Shown: positions 1 to 8,456 of the stretch, in pieces
How the letters are laid out: every line of letters starts with the position of its first letter
How positions within the stretch are numbered: position 1 is the first letter of the stretch
Source: an uncultured Opitutia bacterium
GTDB lineage: Bacteria; Verrucomicrobiota; Verrucomicrobiia; Opitutales; Opitutaceae
Reading direction: 5' to 3'
Assembly: GCA_903830425.1 (NCBI GenBank)
Contig: CAIKTR010000238.1
Span: 1-36,376 of the forward strand
Length of the DNA stretch: 36,376 nucleotides
The notes under the pieces: generated by a model
Seen by the model: only the letters and a program-made list of their open reading frames with translations
Told to the model about the DNA's origin: nothing
The model's database searches: none
Made by a program: the position numbers and the translations under genes

Positions 1-899
1 GCCGCCAGTAGCCGTTCGCCCCACGCGATGAGCTGCGCCCGCAGCGGCTCGCCCCGCGCGGTAAAAACGCGCTGGGCCTGCTCGTATTCGGCCCGCCCGG
101 CCGGCGTCTCGATCCGGATGGGCGCGAAGCCGAGCGCCCGCAGGTCGTAGGGGCTGGCCCGCATGTCGGTTTCCCGGATGTCCCGGGCCAGCTCAAAGCA
201 GTCGGCGACCAGTTCGCTGGGGACCCAGGGGACCAGCTGGCCGGCCCACTTGTACAGGTCCATGTTCGCATGCAGGCAGCCCCGCTGCTCGTGCTGCCTC
301 CGCGTGCCGTGCTCCAGCGCCAGCTGGTTGCGCGGCCGGGCCGCCGGGGTGAAGAACCGGAAGGCGTCGAAATGCGTGCAGCACACGGACTGGGACTCCA
401 CGAACCGGGCGATCTCGTCCGGCGGGAACCGCAGCGGCCACGCGGGGTGGCGCACCTCCGCGGGGGTCAGCCGGTAAACCATCGCCCACTCATGCAGGCC
501 GAAGCAGCCGAAAAACGGCGGCCGCTCCCGCATCGTGACCAGCAGGTCGTGGCTCCCGCGCAGCCGGGCGCGGACCCCGGGGGTGGCGGCCGCCGGATCC
601 GCCCACACGCCCTGGGCCGTGGCGACATAACCGCGCCAGCGGAGGAAGTCCTGCGCCGCCTCGCCGGCGAGGGCGAACGCCGCGCCCGGGTGCCAGCGGC
701 GCAATCCGGACGGGCGGAACGCGTAGTAGTGGAAGAGGAAGTCATAGACCGGATGCCGCTCGCCGCGCGCGGCCCTGGCCTGGTGCGGCCCGAGCCAGGC
801 CTGCACGCGGGCCACCTGGGCGGCCTGGCGCGCCGTCCAGTCCGCCTCGTCCAGCCGCATGACGGCGGGGGCGTCAGGGCCGGGCGCGCCGGCGCTCAC
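1..899 (-). CDS. Conserved protein of unknown function, partial (cut by left edge)
   Basis: An uninterrupted frame reads from a GTG start at 899 off the left edge, with 299 residues visible. The GTG overlaps the kinase stop as GTGA, which implies translational coupling and supports this start; an in-frame ATG at 860 (residue 14) is the alternative. Seen: an HPVYDFLFHYYAFRP stretch (residues 49-63) followed by LRRWHPG (66-72), and later Cys/His-containing segments. This matches, from memory, a family of about 300 residues common in Actinobacteria and often labelled 3-methyladenine DNA glycosylase without clear experimental support, so I do not assign that activity. No signal peptide or membrane segment is visible. 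As the third gene after a SIS isomerase and a sugar kinase it may be co-expressed with amino-sugar metabolism. Only a few C-terminal codons are probably missing. Confidence 0.75.
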   Translation of the reverse strand, partial: MSAGAPGPDAPAVMRLDEADWTARQAAQVARVQAWLGPHQARAARGERHPVYDFLFHYYAFRPSGLRRWHPGAAFALAGEAAQDFLRWRGYVATAQGVWADPAAATPGVRARLRGSHDLLVTMRERPPFFGCFGLHEWAMVYRLTPAEVRHPAWPLRFPPDEIARFVESQSVCCTHFDAFRFFTPAARPRNQLALEHGTRRQHEQRGCLHANMDLYKWAGQLVPWVPSELVADCFELARDIRETDMRASPYDLRALGFAPIRIETPAGRAEYEQAQRVFTARGEPLRAQLIAWGERLLA

Positions 900-1825
900 G
901 GGCGGAGCAGCAGCCGGCGGACGCCCTCGATCGGGTTTTCCGCGATGGGGACGAGGGTGAACGGCGCCCGCGCGGCGAGGGCCTCATGGACGACCGGGTG
1001 GTTCAGGATGGGTCCGCTCAGGCCGGCGCTCACGGTCGGCAGGAGCGCCGCGGAGAACAGCTGGGTGGCGACGCTGGTGGCGAGGTCGAGCAGCCGGCCG
1101 GTGGAGGCGAGCACGAGCTCGCGCGCCCCCTCGTCGCCGGCGCCGGCGAGCTGGAGCACGATCGGGGCCAGGGCCGCGATGTGGCGGTTGGGCTCGGCCT
1201 GCTGATAATAATGACGCGTGACGGCGCCGGCGTCGGCGTGCTCCCCCAGCTGGCTGTGCGCGCGCACGGCGGCCCCGAGCCGGGTGGGCGGGGCCCAGCC
1301 CTGCAGTTCCAGGAGCCCGCGGGAAATGGCGCGCCAGCCGAGGTCGTAGCCGCTGCCGGGGTCGCCGAAGCGCCAGCCCAGGCCCCCGGCAAAATGGATC
1401 GCGCCGCCGGGGGCGCGGGCGGCGACGAACGATCCGGTGCCGGCGTGCAGGACCAGTCCCGGCCGGCCGGCGGTGGCGAGCTCCAGCACGGGCAGCGAGT
1501 CGTCGCTGGTGGCGACGCGGCCGAAGCCGGTGAGGCCCGCGGCCAGCTCCCGCCAGAAGTCCCGGTGGCCGGCCATGCACAGCAGGGTGCGGGTGACCAG
1601 GGTGGCGGGGTCGGCGGCGCGGCCGTGGGCCTGCGCAAAATGCGTCGCCGCCTGCGCCCGCAGGGAGTGGAGCGCGGCGGTGACAATCGAGGCGGCCGAC
1701 TCCAGCCCGACGATGCTCGGGTTGCAGCCCACGCCCACGTGGCCGGCGACCATCCGGCCGGCGGCGTCGATGAGGATGCACTCCGTCTTGGTGCCGCCGC
1801 CGTCAACGCCGATCAGGTAGCTCAT
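896..1825 (-). CDS. BadF/BadG/BcrA/BcrD-type ATPase, N-acetylglucosamine-kinase-like sugar kinase
   Basis: This 309-residue protein has the ASKHA-fold phosphate-1 motif DGGGTKT at residues 8-14, a second phosphate motif HAGTGS at 127-132, and a GDPGSGYDLGW segment near 154-164 typical of NAGK-like members of the BadF/BadG family. The family includes cytoplasmic N-acetylglucosamine kinases and CoA-reductase activases. The short length and lack of the activase Fe-S cysteines favour a sugar kinase. It starts 13 bp after the stop of a SIS-domain isomerase gene, and its own stop overlaps the GTG of the next gene, so the three form an operon. Likely role, inferred from this context: phosphorylating an amino sugar or other N-acyl hexosamine for catabolism or cell-wall recycling. 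The exact substrate cannot be read from sequence. Confidence 0.85.
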   Translation of the reverse strand: MSYLIGVDGGGTKTECILIDAAGRMVAGHVGVGCNPSIVGLESAASIVTAALHSLRAQAATHFAQAHGRAADPATLVTRTLLCMAGHRDFWRELAAGLTGFGRVATSDDSLPVLELATAGRPGLVLHAGTGSFVAARAPGGAIHFAGGLGWRFGDPGSGYDLGWRAISRGLLELQGWAPPTRLGAAVRAHSQLGEHADAGAVTRHYYQQAEPNRHIAALAPIVLQLAGAGDEGARELVLASTGRLLDLATSVATQLFSAALLPTVSAGLSGPILNHPVVHEALAARAPFTLVPIAENPIEGVRRLLLRP

Positions 1826-1838
1826 CGCGGGTCGGGGG

Positions 1839-2567
1839 TCAGCTCAGCTGCCGGCTCAGGCGGTGCTTGTACTTCTGGCCGAGGGCGCGGTTGTGCTCGA
1901 TCGTCCCGGGCAGATTCTGGCTGACGAGGACGGGCAGCGGGTGCCCGTGCGCCCGGAGCCAGTCGGTGACCTCCAGCATCAGCAGGTTCAGCAGCAGCGC
2001 GCTGACGAGGGTGGAGGTGGGGCCGGCGCGGGTGCCCGGGGCGACCTCGACGAGGGCGTCGCCCGGCACGCCGCAGTTGTCGAGGACGTAGTCGGCGACG
2101 GCGTGGAGATTCTGGCCGCCGGGATGCACGGTGGCATAGGTGCTGGACATGGCCACCGCGGTCAGGCCGACGACGTGCAGGCCCTTTTGTTTCGCGTAGA
2201 GCGCGACCTCCAGCGGCGAGCTGTTTTTGCCGGAGTTGGAAATGACGATGATGGTCTCGCCGGGCAGCAGCTGGTACTGCCGGTCGTAGCGCTCCGCGAG
2301 CGTGGTGCCGTAGCCGACGAGGTTCTCGATGAAGCCGCCGGTGGGGTCGATCAGGCCGTTGACGCAGACGAGCCCGCCGGCGCGGCCGATGATCTCGCGG
2401 GCGAGGACCTCGCTGTGGCCGCTGCCAAACAGGTGGAGCACGCCGCCCTGGGCGATGGACTGGCCGATGACGGGGGCGAGTTGCCGGAGGACGTCGGCGT
2501 TTTTGGTGCGGGCGGTGTCGAGCAGGGCGAGGACGCGGGCGTGGAACGTGTCGGCGAGGGAGCTCAT
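1839..2567 (-). CDS. SIS-domain sugar-phosphate-binding protein (UPF0309-like)
   Basis: 242 residues starting at MSSLADTF. The frame is open upstream, but that extension is a shadow of the methyltransferase gene and is not used. SIS-domain hallmarks are visible: GSGHSE at 48-53 and ISNSGKNSSP at 109-118, the Ser-rich phosphosugar-binding loop. SIS proteins isomerise, deaminate or sense phosphorylated sugars such as glucosamine-6-P or MurNAc-6-P; this one resembles the stand-alone UPF0309 type rather than GlmS or MurQ. It is the first gene of an operon with a BadF/NAGK-type kinase 13 bp downstream, which suggests the pair handles an amino sugar and its 6-phosphate. Upstream, 83 bp separate it from the methyltransferase, so its own promoter may lie there, although none was convincingly recognised. 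Cytoplasmic, no membrane segment. Confidence 0.85.
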   Translation of the reverse strand: MSSLADTFHARVLALLDTARTKNADVLRQLAPVIGQSIAQGGVLHLFGSGHSEVLAREIIGRAGGLVCVNGLIDPTGGFIENLVGYGTTLAERYDRQYQLLPGETIIVISNSGKNSSPLEVALYAKQKGLHVVGLTAVAMSSTYATVHPGGQNLHAVADYVLDNCGVPGDALVEVAPGTRAGPTSTLVSALLLNLLMLEVTDWLRAHGHPLPVLVSQNLPGTIEHNRALGQKYKHRLSRQLS

Positions 2568-2650
2568 GGCGCAGACAGGAAAGACTTCCCCCGACCGAAG
2601 TCGCGGAAAAAGTGCAGGCCGGCCCGTCCGGACCCGGCCCGCCGGCGGGG

Positions 2651-3562
2651 TTACGCCTCCCAGCGGCCGTAGATCCCGCAGGGCAGCACCTTGCCGTCGC
2701 TTTGCACCGGCAGGCCGACTTCCCCGGCGGTGATCGTGCCGCCGCGGCCGGCCAGGAGTTCGGCGAGGAGGTTGGCGACGACGGTGGGGGAGAGCCGGGC
2801 GGTGTAGGCGTTGATCAGGAAGAACAGCGGCTGCTCGGCCAGCAGCGCGCGGCACTCCGTCAGCAATTCCCAGAGATGGTCCTCGAGCCGCCACATCTCG
2901 CCGGTGCTGCCGCGCCCATAGGTCGGCGGATCCATGATGATGGCGTCGTAGCGCCGCCCGCGCTTCAGCTCCCGGCGGGCGAACTTCAGGCAGTCGTCGG
3001 TGATGTAGCGGATCGGCGCCTCGGCCAGGCCGCTGAGGCCGGCGTTTTCCCGGCACCAGCGCACCATGCCCTCGGCGGCGTCGACGTGGCAGACGCTGGC
3101 CCCCGCGGCGGCGGCGGCGACCGTGGCGGCGCCGGTGTAGCCGAAGAGATTGAGCACCGAGACTTCGCGGCCGGCGGCGCGGGCGCCCTTGATTTTGGCG
3201 CCGAGCCAGTCCCAGTTCACCGCCTGCTCCGGAAAGAGGCCGGTGTGCTTGAAGGAGGTGGGGTGGATCTTGAAGGTCAGCGCGCCGTAGCTGATTTTCC
3301 AGTGGTCGGGCAGCGCCCGGCGAAACTCCCACCGGCCGCCCCCCTGCTCGCTCCGGTGGTAAAAGCCGTCCCAGTTGTCCCAGGCGCCGGCGGGCGCCGC
3401 GCCGGCCGCCCCCTGGCGCGGCCAGATGATCTGCGGGTCGGGCCGGACCAGCGTGTAGGCCCCCCAGCGCTCCTGCTTCATCCCGTTGCCGCAGTCGAGC
3501 AGCTGGTAGTCGCGCCAGCGGTCGGCGACGAGAAGGGCGGGGCGTTGGACGGGCGCGGGCAT
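2651..3562 (-). CDS. Class I SAM-dependent methyltransferase (PF10672 / RlmI-like)
   Basis: 303 residues from the ATG at 3562. A longer in-frame start at 3838 would run into the divergent DUF481 gene and has no similarity, so it was rejected. Motif I of the Rossmann methyltransferase fold is visible as NLFGYTGAAT (about 138-147), followed by an acidic residue in the HVDAAEGMV stretch, and the catalytic-type motif DPPTYGRG lies near 209-216. This arrangement is that of the PF10672 family, which includes the 23S rRNA cytosine methyltransferases RlmI/RlmK, but the PUA domain of RlmI is absent and the protein is about 90 residues shorter. An RNA base is the probable substrate by family, but the target is unknown. 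Divergent from the DUF481 gene across 145 bp. Confidence 0.85.
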   Translation of the reverse strand: MPAPVQRPALLVADRWRDYQLLDCGNGMKQERWGAYTLVRPDPQIIWPRQGAAGAAPAGAWDNWDGFYHRSEQGGGRWEFRRALPDHWKISYGALTFKIHPTSFKHTGLFPEQAVNWDWLGAKIKGARAAGREVSVLNLFGYTGAATVAAAAAGASVCHVDAAEGMVRWCRENAGLSGLAEAPIRYITDDCLKFARRELKRGRRYDAIIMDPPTYGRGSTGEMWRLEDHLWELLTECRALLAEQPLFFLINAYTARLSPTVVANLLAELLAGRGGTITAGEVGLPVQSDGKVLPCGIYGRWEA

Positions 3563-3707
3563 GGGCGGCTGACGATGAAAACAAGGCCGCGCCGGGGGCT
3601 TGTCGAGCCGGGGGATGAAGAAAAAGGGGGGGGAATTACCACCAATCCGGCTGTTTAATTGACAATCCCGTCCGGCTGAGGACTTTTTCGGCCCCTTTTT
3701 ATCCACC

Positions 3708-4769
3708 ATGCACCTCCCGAGAATCTCCGTCGCCTTTTCCTTGATCGCGCTCGCCACCCTGGTGGCGGTGCCCGCCTCCGCCGACCTCGTCGCCACCAAG
3801 GGCGGCGCCCGGCTCGTGGGCAAGGTCACCAAGATCACCGGCGGCCTGGTCTACCTCAGCACCGATTATGCCGGTGATCTCGCCATCAAGCAGTCCGAGG
3901 TCACCGCCCTCACCACGGACGCGCCCGTGGTGGTGCGGCTGGCCGCGGGGACCACGCTGCAGGGCACCGTGGCGGCGGCGGGCGGCGGGCTCACGATCAC
4001 CGGGGCCGGCGGCCAGCAGGTCGCCCAGGTCGGCGAGGTGGCTGCCACCTGGCTGCCCGGCGGCGAGGATCCGCAGGTGGCCGCGATGAAGCAGGCCCTG
4101 GCCGCCCAGCAGCGCCACTGGGCCTACGAGGCCACGATGGATGTCACCGGCAAGCGCGGCAACACCTCGCAGCTCGGCACGGCGGCCAGTTTCCGCGCCA
4201 CGCTCAAGACCGCGCAGGACGCCCTGCAGTTCTACACCGGTTATGACCGCGAGGTCGCCGCCGGCAAAAAATCCGCCGACCAGTTCAAGGCGGGCATCGA
4301 CTACGCCAACAACTTCTCGGGCAAATACTCCTGGTATGCCCGCAACGAGGGCGGCTTTGACCGCATCAAGGACATCAATTTGTACAACACCGCGGCCGCG
4401 GGCTTGGGCTATGATTTCTTCAAGGAACCGAAGCACGTGGCCACGGGCCGCGCCGGTCTTTCGTTCCGCTACGAGGGTTACGGCAACCCCACCCAGGCCG
4501 ACCTGCAGAGCATGGGTCTGGACGTCGGCTTCAGCCACGAGTGGGAGTTGGCCACCGCCAAGCTGGTCAACCGCCTCTCCTACGTCCCCGCGTTCGAGGA
4601 TTTCGGAAACTTTCACTTCACCCATGAGACGTTCTACGAGCTCCCCCTCGCCAATCCGTCCTGGAAGCTCCGCCTCGGCGTCAACAACGACTACAACAGC
4701 AAGCCCGGCCCCGGCGTGGAGTCGCTCGACACCGGCTACTTCACCCGGCTGGTGCTGAACTGGAAGTAA
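3708..4769 (+). CDS. DUF481 family outer-membrane protein
   Basis: 353 residues with a clear signal peptide: basic start, hydrophobic core 8-22, cleavage likely after ASA at 23-25. Residues 26-125 are a soluble segment with two internally similar GxLxGxVxxxxGG-like strands. From about residue 140 the sequence alternates polar and aromatic residues (FYTGYDREV, YSWYARNEG, LGYDFF, LSFRYEGYG), as in the DUF481 beta-barrel family found in the outer membrane of Gram-negative bacteria. It ends LVLNWK, a strand lacking the usual terminal aromatic residue. Function is not established for the family; salt-stress or porin-like roles have been suggested. The gene stands alone, divergent from a methyltransferase. 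A perfect TTGACA at 3659-3664 lies 44 bp upstream, but a good -10 partner was not found. Confidence 0.85.
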   Translation: MHLPRISVAFSLIALATLVAVPASADLVATKGGARLVGKVTKITGGLVYLSTDYAGDLAIKQSEVTALTTDAPVVVRLAAGTTLQGTVAAAGGGLTITGAGGQQVAQVGEVAATWLPGGEDPQVAAMKQALAAQQRHWAYEATMDVTGKRGNTSQLGTAASFRATLKTAQDALQFYTGYDREVAAGKKSADQFKAGIDYANNFSGKYSWYARNEGGFDRIKDINLYNTAAAGLGYDFFKEPKHVATGRAGLSFRYEGYGNPTQADLQSMGLDVGFSHEWELATAKLVNRLSYVPAFEDFGNFHFTHETFYELPLANPSWKLRLGVNNDYNSKPGPGVESLDTGYFTRLVLNWK

Positions 4770-4825
4770 GCCGCCGCCCGCGCGAGGCTCGCCACCTGGG
4801 GCCGGACACGTTTGGCTGGTGCGTG

Positions 4826-7765
4826 ATGGCCGCGCCCACTCCCACCGACTTCACCCAGCTGGCCGCCACCCTCGAGGGGGACCTGCACACCCGCCACCTG
4901 CTGCGGCTCCTGTACGCCACGGATGCGTCGGAGTACCAGGAACTGCCGGCGGCCGTGGCCCTGCCGCGCAGCGCGGAGGACGTCCGGAAGCTCCTGGCCT
5001 TCGCCCGCCGGCACGGCCTCGGCATCATCCCCCGCGGGGCCGGCACCTCGCTCGCCGGCCAGGTCGTCGGGTCCGGCCTGGTGCTGGACCTCGGCCGGCA
5101 CCTGAACCGCATCGTGCGGATCGACCCGGCCGCCCGGCGCGCCTGGGTCCAGCCGGGGGTGGTGCGCAACGAGCTCAACCTGGCGCTCCAGCCGCACGGC
5201 CTGCTGTTCGGCCCCGAGACCTCCACCGCCAACCGCGCCATGCTGGGCGGCATGGTCGGCAACAACTCCTGCGGCTCCAATTCCGTGGTCTACGGCTCGA
5301 CCCGCGACCACCTGTGCTCCGCCCGTGGCTTGCTCAGCGACGGCTCCGAGGCGACCTTCGGCCCGCTCACCCGGGAGGAATTTGCCGCCAAGTGCGCCGG
5401 CCCCGACACGCTGGAGGGCCGGATTTACCGCACGGTGCGCGACCTGCTGGCTGATCCGGAGAACCGCCGGCTGATCCGGGAGCACTACCCCAAGCCGTCC
5501 GTCACGCGCCGCAACACCGGCTACGCGCTCGATCTGCTGATGGACTGCGCGGTGTTCGACCCGGGGTCGGCGCAGCCCTTCAACCTCTGCCGGCTGCTGG
5601 CGGGCTCGGAGGGCACCCTCTTCCTCGGCCTGGAATTCGAGCTGAATTGCGAGCCGCTCCCGCCGCCGGGGGCGCTGCTCTGCGCCCACTTCAACTCGGT
5701 GCAGGAATCCCTGCAGGCGACGCTCATCGCGCTGCGCCACCGGCCCAGCGCGGTGGAGCTGATCGACCGCCACATCCTGGAGTGCACCAAGCAGAACCTC
5801 GAGCAGGCGAAAAACCGCTTCTTCGTCCAGGGCGACCCGGGCGCGATCCTGGTCATCGAGCTCCGCCGGGAGCGGCGCGAGGAGCTCGCGTCCGGGCTGC
5901 AGGCGCTGGAGGCCGAGCTGCGCGCCGCCGGGCTCGGGGTGGCGTTCCCCGTGCTCTGGGGGGAGGACGGCAACCGGGTGTGGGAACTGCGCCGCGCGGG
6001 CCAGGGGCTCATGTCGAACGTGCCCGGCGACGCCAAGCCGCGCGAGGTGGTGGAGGACACAGCGGTGGCGGTCGAGGACCTGCCCGCCTACATCGGCGAG
6101 TTCGACGCCCTGATGCGGGACAAATACGGCATCAGCTGCGTCTATTATGCGCACGCCGGCTCCGGCGAGCTGCACACGCGCCCGCTCTTCAACCTCAAGA
6201 CGCCGGAGGGCCTGCGGATGTTTCGCGCCATCGCCACCGACATCGCCGCGCTGGTGAAAAAATACCGCGGCTCGCTCAGCGGGGAGCACGGCGACGGGCG
6301 GCTGCGGGGGGAGTTCATCCGCTTCATGGTGGGCGACGCCTGCTACGCGATGATGCGCCGCGTGAAGGAGACCTTTGACCCGTCCGGCCTGCTGAACCCG
6401 GGCAAGATCATCGACACGCCGCCGATGGACACGTCGCTGCGGCACGCGCCCGGCCACCCGACGCCGGACTATGCGACGATCTTCAACTTCGACGCCACCC
6501 AGGGCCTGCTGCGCGCGGCGGAGAAGTGCAACGGCTCGGGCGACTGCCGGAAGACCGAGCGGATGGGCGGCACGATGTGCCCGAGCTACATGGCCACCCG
6601 CAACGAGCGCGACTCCACCCGCGCCCGCGCCAACGTGCTGCGGCACCTGCTGACCAACCCGCGCGATGCCGCCCGGCCGTTCGACAGCGAGGAAATCGCC
6701 GAGGTGATGGAGCTCTGCCTCTCGTGCAAGGGCTGCAAGTCCGAGTGCCCGTCGAACGTGGACATCGCGCGGCTCAAGGCCGAGTGGCAGCAGCACTACC
6801 ACGACACCCACGGGGTGCCGCTGCGGTCGCGGCTGGTCGCGAACTTCTCCCGGGCGATGGCGGCGGCGGCGCTGGTCCCGCGGCTGCACAACTGGGTCGT
6901 GACCCAGCCGACGCTCTCCGGCCTGCTCAAGCGCCTGACGGGCTTTGCCCCCGGCCGCAGCCTGCCGACGCTGCCCGCCACGACGCTGCGCCGCTGGCAT
7001 GCGCGCCACGCCAACCGCGGCGGCCCGTGGAAAAACGGCCGCGTGTACCTGTTCTGCGACGAGTTCACCAATTTCCACGACACCCGCATCGGGAGCCAGG
7101 CGGTGGAGCTGCTCAACCGCCTGGGCTACGAGGTGATCATCCCGGACCACGTGGACAGCGGCCGGGCGCATTTTTCAAAGGGCCTGGTGCGGGCGGCGCA
7201 GCGGCTCGCCATCCGCAACGTCACGCTGCTGGCCCCGGTGATCACGGACGCGACGCCGCTCATCGGCATCGAGCCCTCGGCCCTCCTCGGGTTTCGCGAC
7301 GAATATCCCGACCTGATGCCGCCGGAGCTCATGGCGCCGGCCCGGCAGCTCGCGGCGCACGCCCTGCTGTTCGAGGAGTTCATCGCGCGCGAGATCGACC
7401 GCGGCCGGATCACCCGCGCGGCGTTCACGACGGCCCCGCGCCAGCTCAAGCTGCACGGCCACTGTCACCAGAAGTCGCTCTCCTCGCTCGCGCCGGCGGT
7501 CCAGGCGCTGAGCCTGCCGGCCAACTACCAGGTGCAGATCATCCCGAGCGGCTGCTGCGGGATGGCCGGCTCGTTTGGCTACGAGGCGGAACACTTCGCG
7601 CTCTCGCAGCAGATCGGCGAGCTGGTGCTGTTCCCCGCCGTGCGGGCCACGCCCGAGGACACCCTGCTGGTCGCGTCCGGCACGAGCTGCCGCCACCAAA
7701 TCAAGGATGGCACGCACCGCCGCGCCCTGCATCCCGCCGAGGTCCTCCACGCCGCGCTGCTTTAG
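4826..7765 (+). CDS. FAD-binding and (Fe-S)-binding oxidoreductase, D-lactate/2-hydroxyacid dehydrogenase type
   Basis: 979 residues from ATG 4826; a GTG one codon earlier is the alternative. It fuses the GlcD-type and GlpC/LldE-type halves. An FAD_binding_4 domain spans about 40-190 with the GIIPRGAGTSLAGQVVG loop and the NRAMLGGMVGNNSCGS stretch; FAD-oxidase C domain follows to about 540, including the SGEHGDGRLRGEF motif. Next is a ferredoxin-like segment with CNGSGDC near 568 and CLSCKGCKSECPS near 631-643, then CCG-type cysteine-rich motifs (HGHCHQK about 878, SGCCGMAGSFG about 908-918). This architecture belongs to Dld-II/YdiJ-like enzymes that oxidise D-lactate or other D-2-hydroxyacids and pass electrons to quinone or cytochrome. 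No signal or membrane segment, so a peripheral cytoplasmic-face location is likely. No lactate permease is adjacent. Substrate is inferred only from family. Confidence 0.9.
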   Translation: MAAPTPTDFTQLAATLEGDLHTRHLLRLLYATDASEYQELPAAVALPRSAEDVRKLLAFARRHGLGIIPRGAGTSLAGQVVGSGLVLDLGRHLNRIVRIDPAARRAWVQPGVVRNELNLALQPHGLLFGPETSTANRAMLGGMVGNNSCGSNSVVYGSTRDHLCSARGLLSDGSEATFGPLTREEFAAKCAGPDTLEGRIYRTVRDLLADPENRRLIREHYPKPSVTRRNTGYALDLLMDCAVFDPGSAQPFNLCRLLAGSEGTLFLGLEFELNCEPLPPPGALLCAHFNSVQESLQATLIALRHRPSAVELIDRHILECTKQNLEQAKNRFFVQGDPGAILVIELRRERREELASGLQALEAELRAAGLGVAFPVLWGEDGNRVWELRRAGQGLMSNVPGDAKPREVVEDTAVAVEDLPAYIGEFDALMRDKYGISCVYYAHAGSGELHTRPLFNLKTPEGLRMFRAIATDIAALVKKYRGSLSGEHGDGRLRGEFIRFMVGDACYAMMRRVKETFDPSGLLNPGKIIDTPPMDTSLRHAPGHPTPDYATIFNFDATQGLLRAAEKCNGSGDCRKTERMGGTMCPSYMATRNERDSTRARANVLRHLLTNPRDAARPFDSEEIAEVMELCLSCKGCKSECPSNVDIARLKAEWQQHYHDTHGVPLRSRLVANFSRAMAAAALVPRLHNWVVTQPTLSGLLKRLTGFAPGRSLPTLPATTLRRWHARHANRGGPWKNGRVYLFCDEFTNFHDTRIGSQAVELLNRLGYEVIIPDHVDSGRAHFSKGLVRAAQRLAIRNVTLLAPVITDATPLIGIEPSALLGFRDEYPDLMPPELMAPARQLAAHALLFEEFIAREIDRGRITRAAFTTAPRQLKLHGHCHQKSLSSLAPAVQALSLPANYQVQIIPSGCCGMAGSFGYEAEHFALSQQIGELVLFPAVRATPEDTLLVASGTSCRHQIKDGTHRRALHPAEVLHAALL

Positions 7766-7783
7766 CCGCGGGCGCCGGGCCGG

Positions 7784-8401
7784 TCAGGTGCCGTAGAGCC
7801 GGTCGCCAAAATCGCCGAGGCCGGGGAGGATGTATCTCTTGGCGTTCAGTTCGCGGTCCAGCGCGGCGGTGAAAACCGGCAGCCGGGGGTCGTGTCTCGC
7901 CACCTCGGCCACGCCCTCGGGCGAGCTGACAATGGTGATCAGCGTGATGTCCGTGCCGCCCTGGGCGCGCACGACCTCGATCGCCTGCACCGCGGAGCCG
8001 CCGGTCGCCAGCATCGGGTCCACCAGCAGCACCCGGCGGCCCGCGAGCGGGGGCAGCTTGCAGTAGTAACTCCGGGCGACCGCCGTGGCATGGTCCCGCT
8101 CCAGACCGATGTAGCCCACGCTCACGTCGGGAAAGAGATCCAGCAGCGGCTGCACCATGCCGAGGCCGGCGCGCAGGATGGGGACGACCACCAGCGGCTG
8201 GGCGGTCAGCACCCTCCCGGTCATCGGCTCCAGCGGGGTCTCGATGGATTTTTCCTCGGTGGGGAGGGTCCGGGTCGCCTCGATGGCGAGGAGCAGGCTG
8301 ATCTGGTAGCAGAGCGTGCGGAAGGTGGCCGGCTTGGTGGTCTTGTCGCGCAGGTGGGTGATCACGTGCGCCGCGAGCGGGTGGTCGAGGACGTGGAGCA
8401 T
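7784..8401 (-). CDS. upp: Uracil phosphoribosyltransferase
   Basis: 205 residues from ATG 8401 (MLHVLDHPL); an upstream in-frame ATG at 8437 adds 12 residues with no family similarity. It converts uracil and PRPP to UMP in pyrimidine salvage. The PRPP-binding signature is VLLVDPMLATGGSAVQAI near the middle-C-terminal part, preceded by PILRAGLGM, and the uracil-binding end ILPGLGDFGDRLYGT is intact; length matches the family (about 205-210). It is the last gene in a minus-strand run after a penicillin-acylase family gene, whose stop lies 55 bp upstream of this start, so it may be read from the same transcript or have its own promoter in that gap. Its 3' end lies 18 bp from the convergent stop of the dehydrogenase, with no obvious T-tailed terminator between them. 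Confidence 0.95.
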   Translation of the reverse strand: MLHVLDHPLAAHVITHLRDKTTKPATFRTLCYQISLLLAIEATRTLPTEEKSIETPLEPMTGRVLTAQPLVVVPILRAGLGMVQPLLDLFPDVSVGYIGLERDHATAVARSYYCKLPPLAGRRVLLVDPMLATGGSAVQAIEVVRAQGGTDITLITIVSSPEGVAEVARHDPRLPVFTAALDRELNAKRYILPGLGDFGDRLYGT

Positions 8402-8456
8402 GGCCGCAGCCTGAACCCGCCGGCCGGCGTTTGGCAAACCCGCGCCGCCCGCCGCC

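Noticed and set aside
1839-3584. A possible fusion protein joining an Arg-rich region to the SIS domain
   Set aside because: Only the last 242 residues look like a protein family; the rest is the methyltransferase gene read in another frame. The SIS start at 2567 explains it.
3659-3687. Promoter with perfect TTGACA before the DUF481 gene
   Set aside because: At 17 bp spacing the -10 is ACTTTT, a poor match, so it is mentioned only as a possible -35.
3563-3838. Longer N-terminus of the methyltransferase starting at 3838
   Set aside because: The extension overlaps the divergent DUF481 start and has no similarity; the ATG at 3562 gives the expected length.
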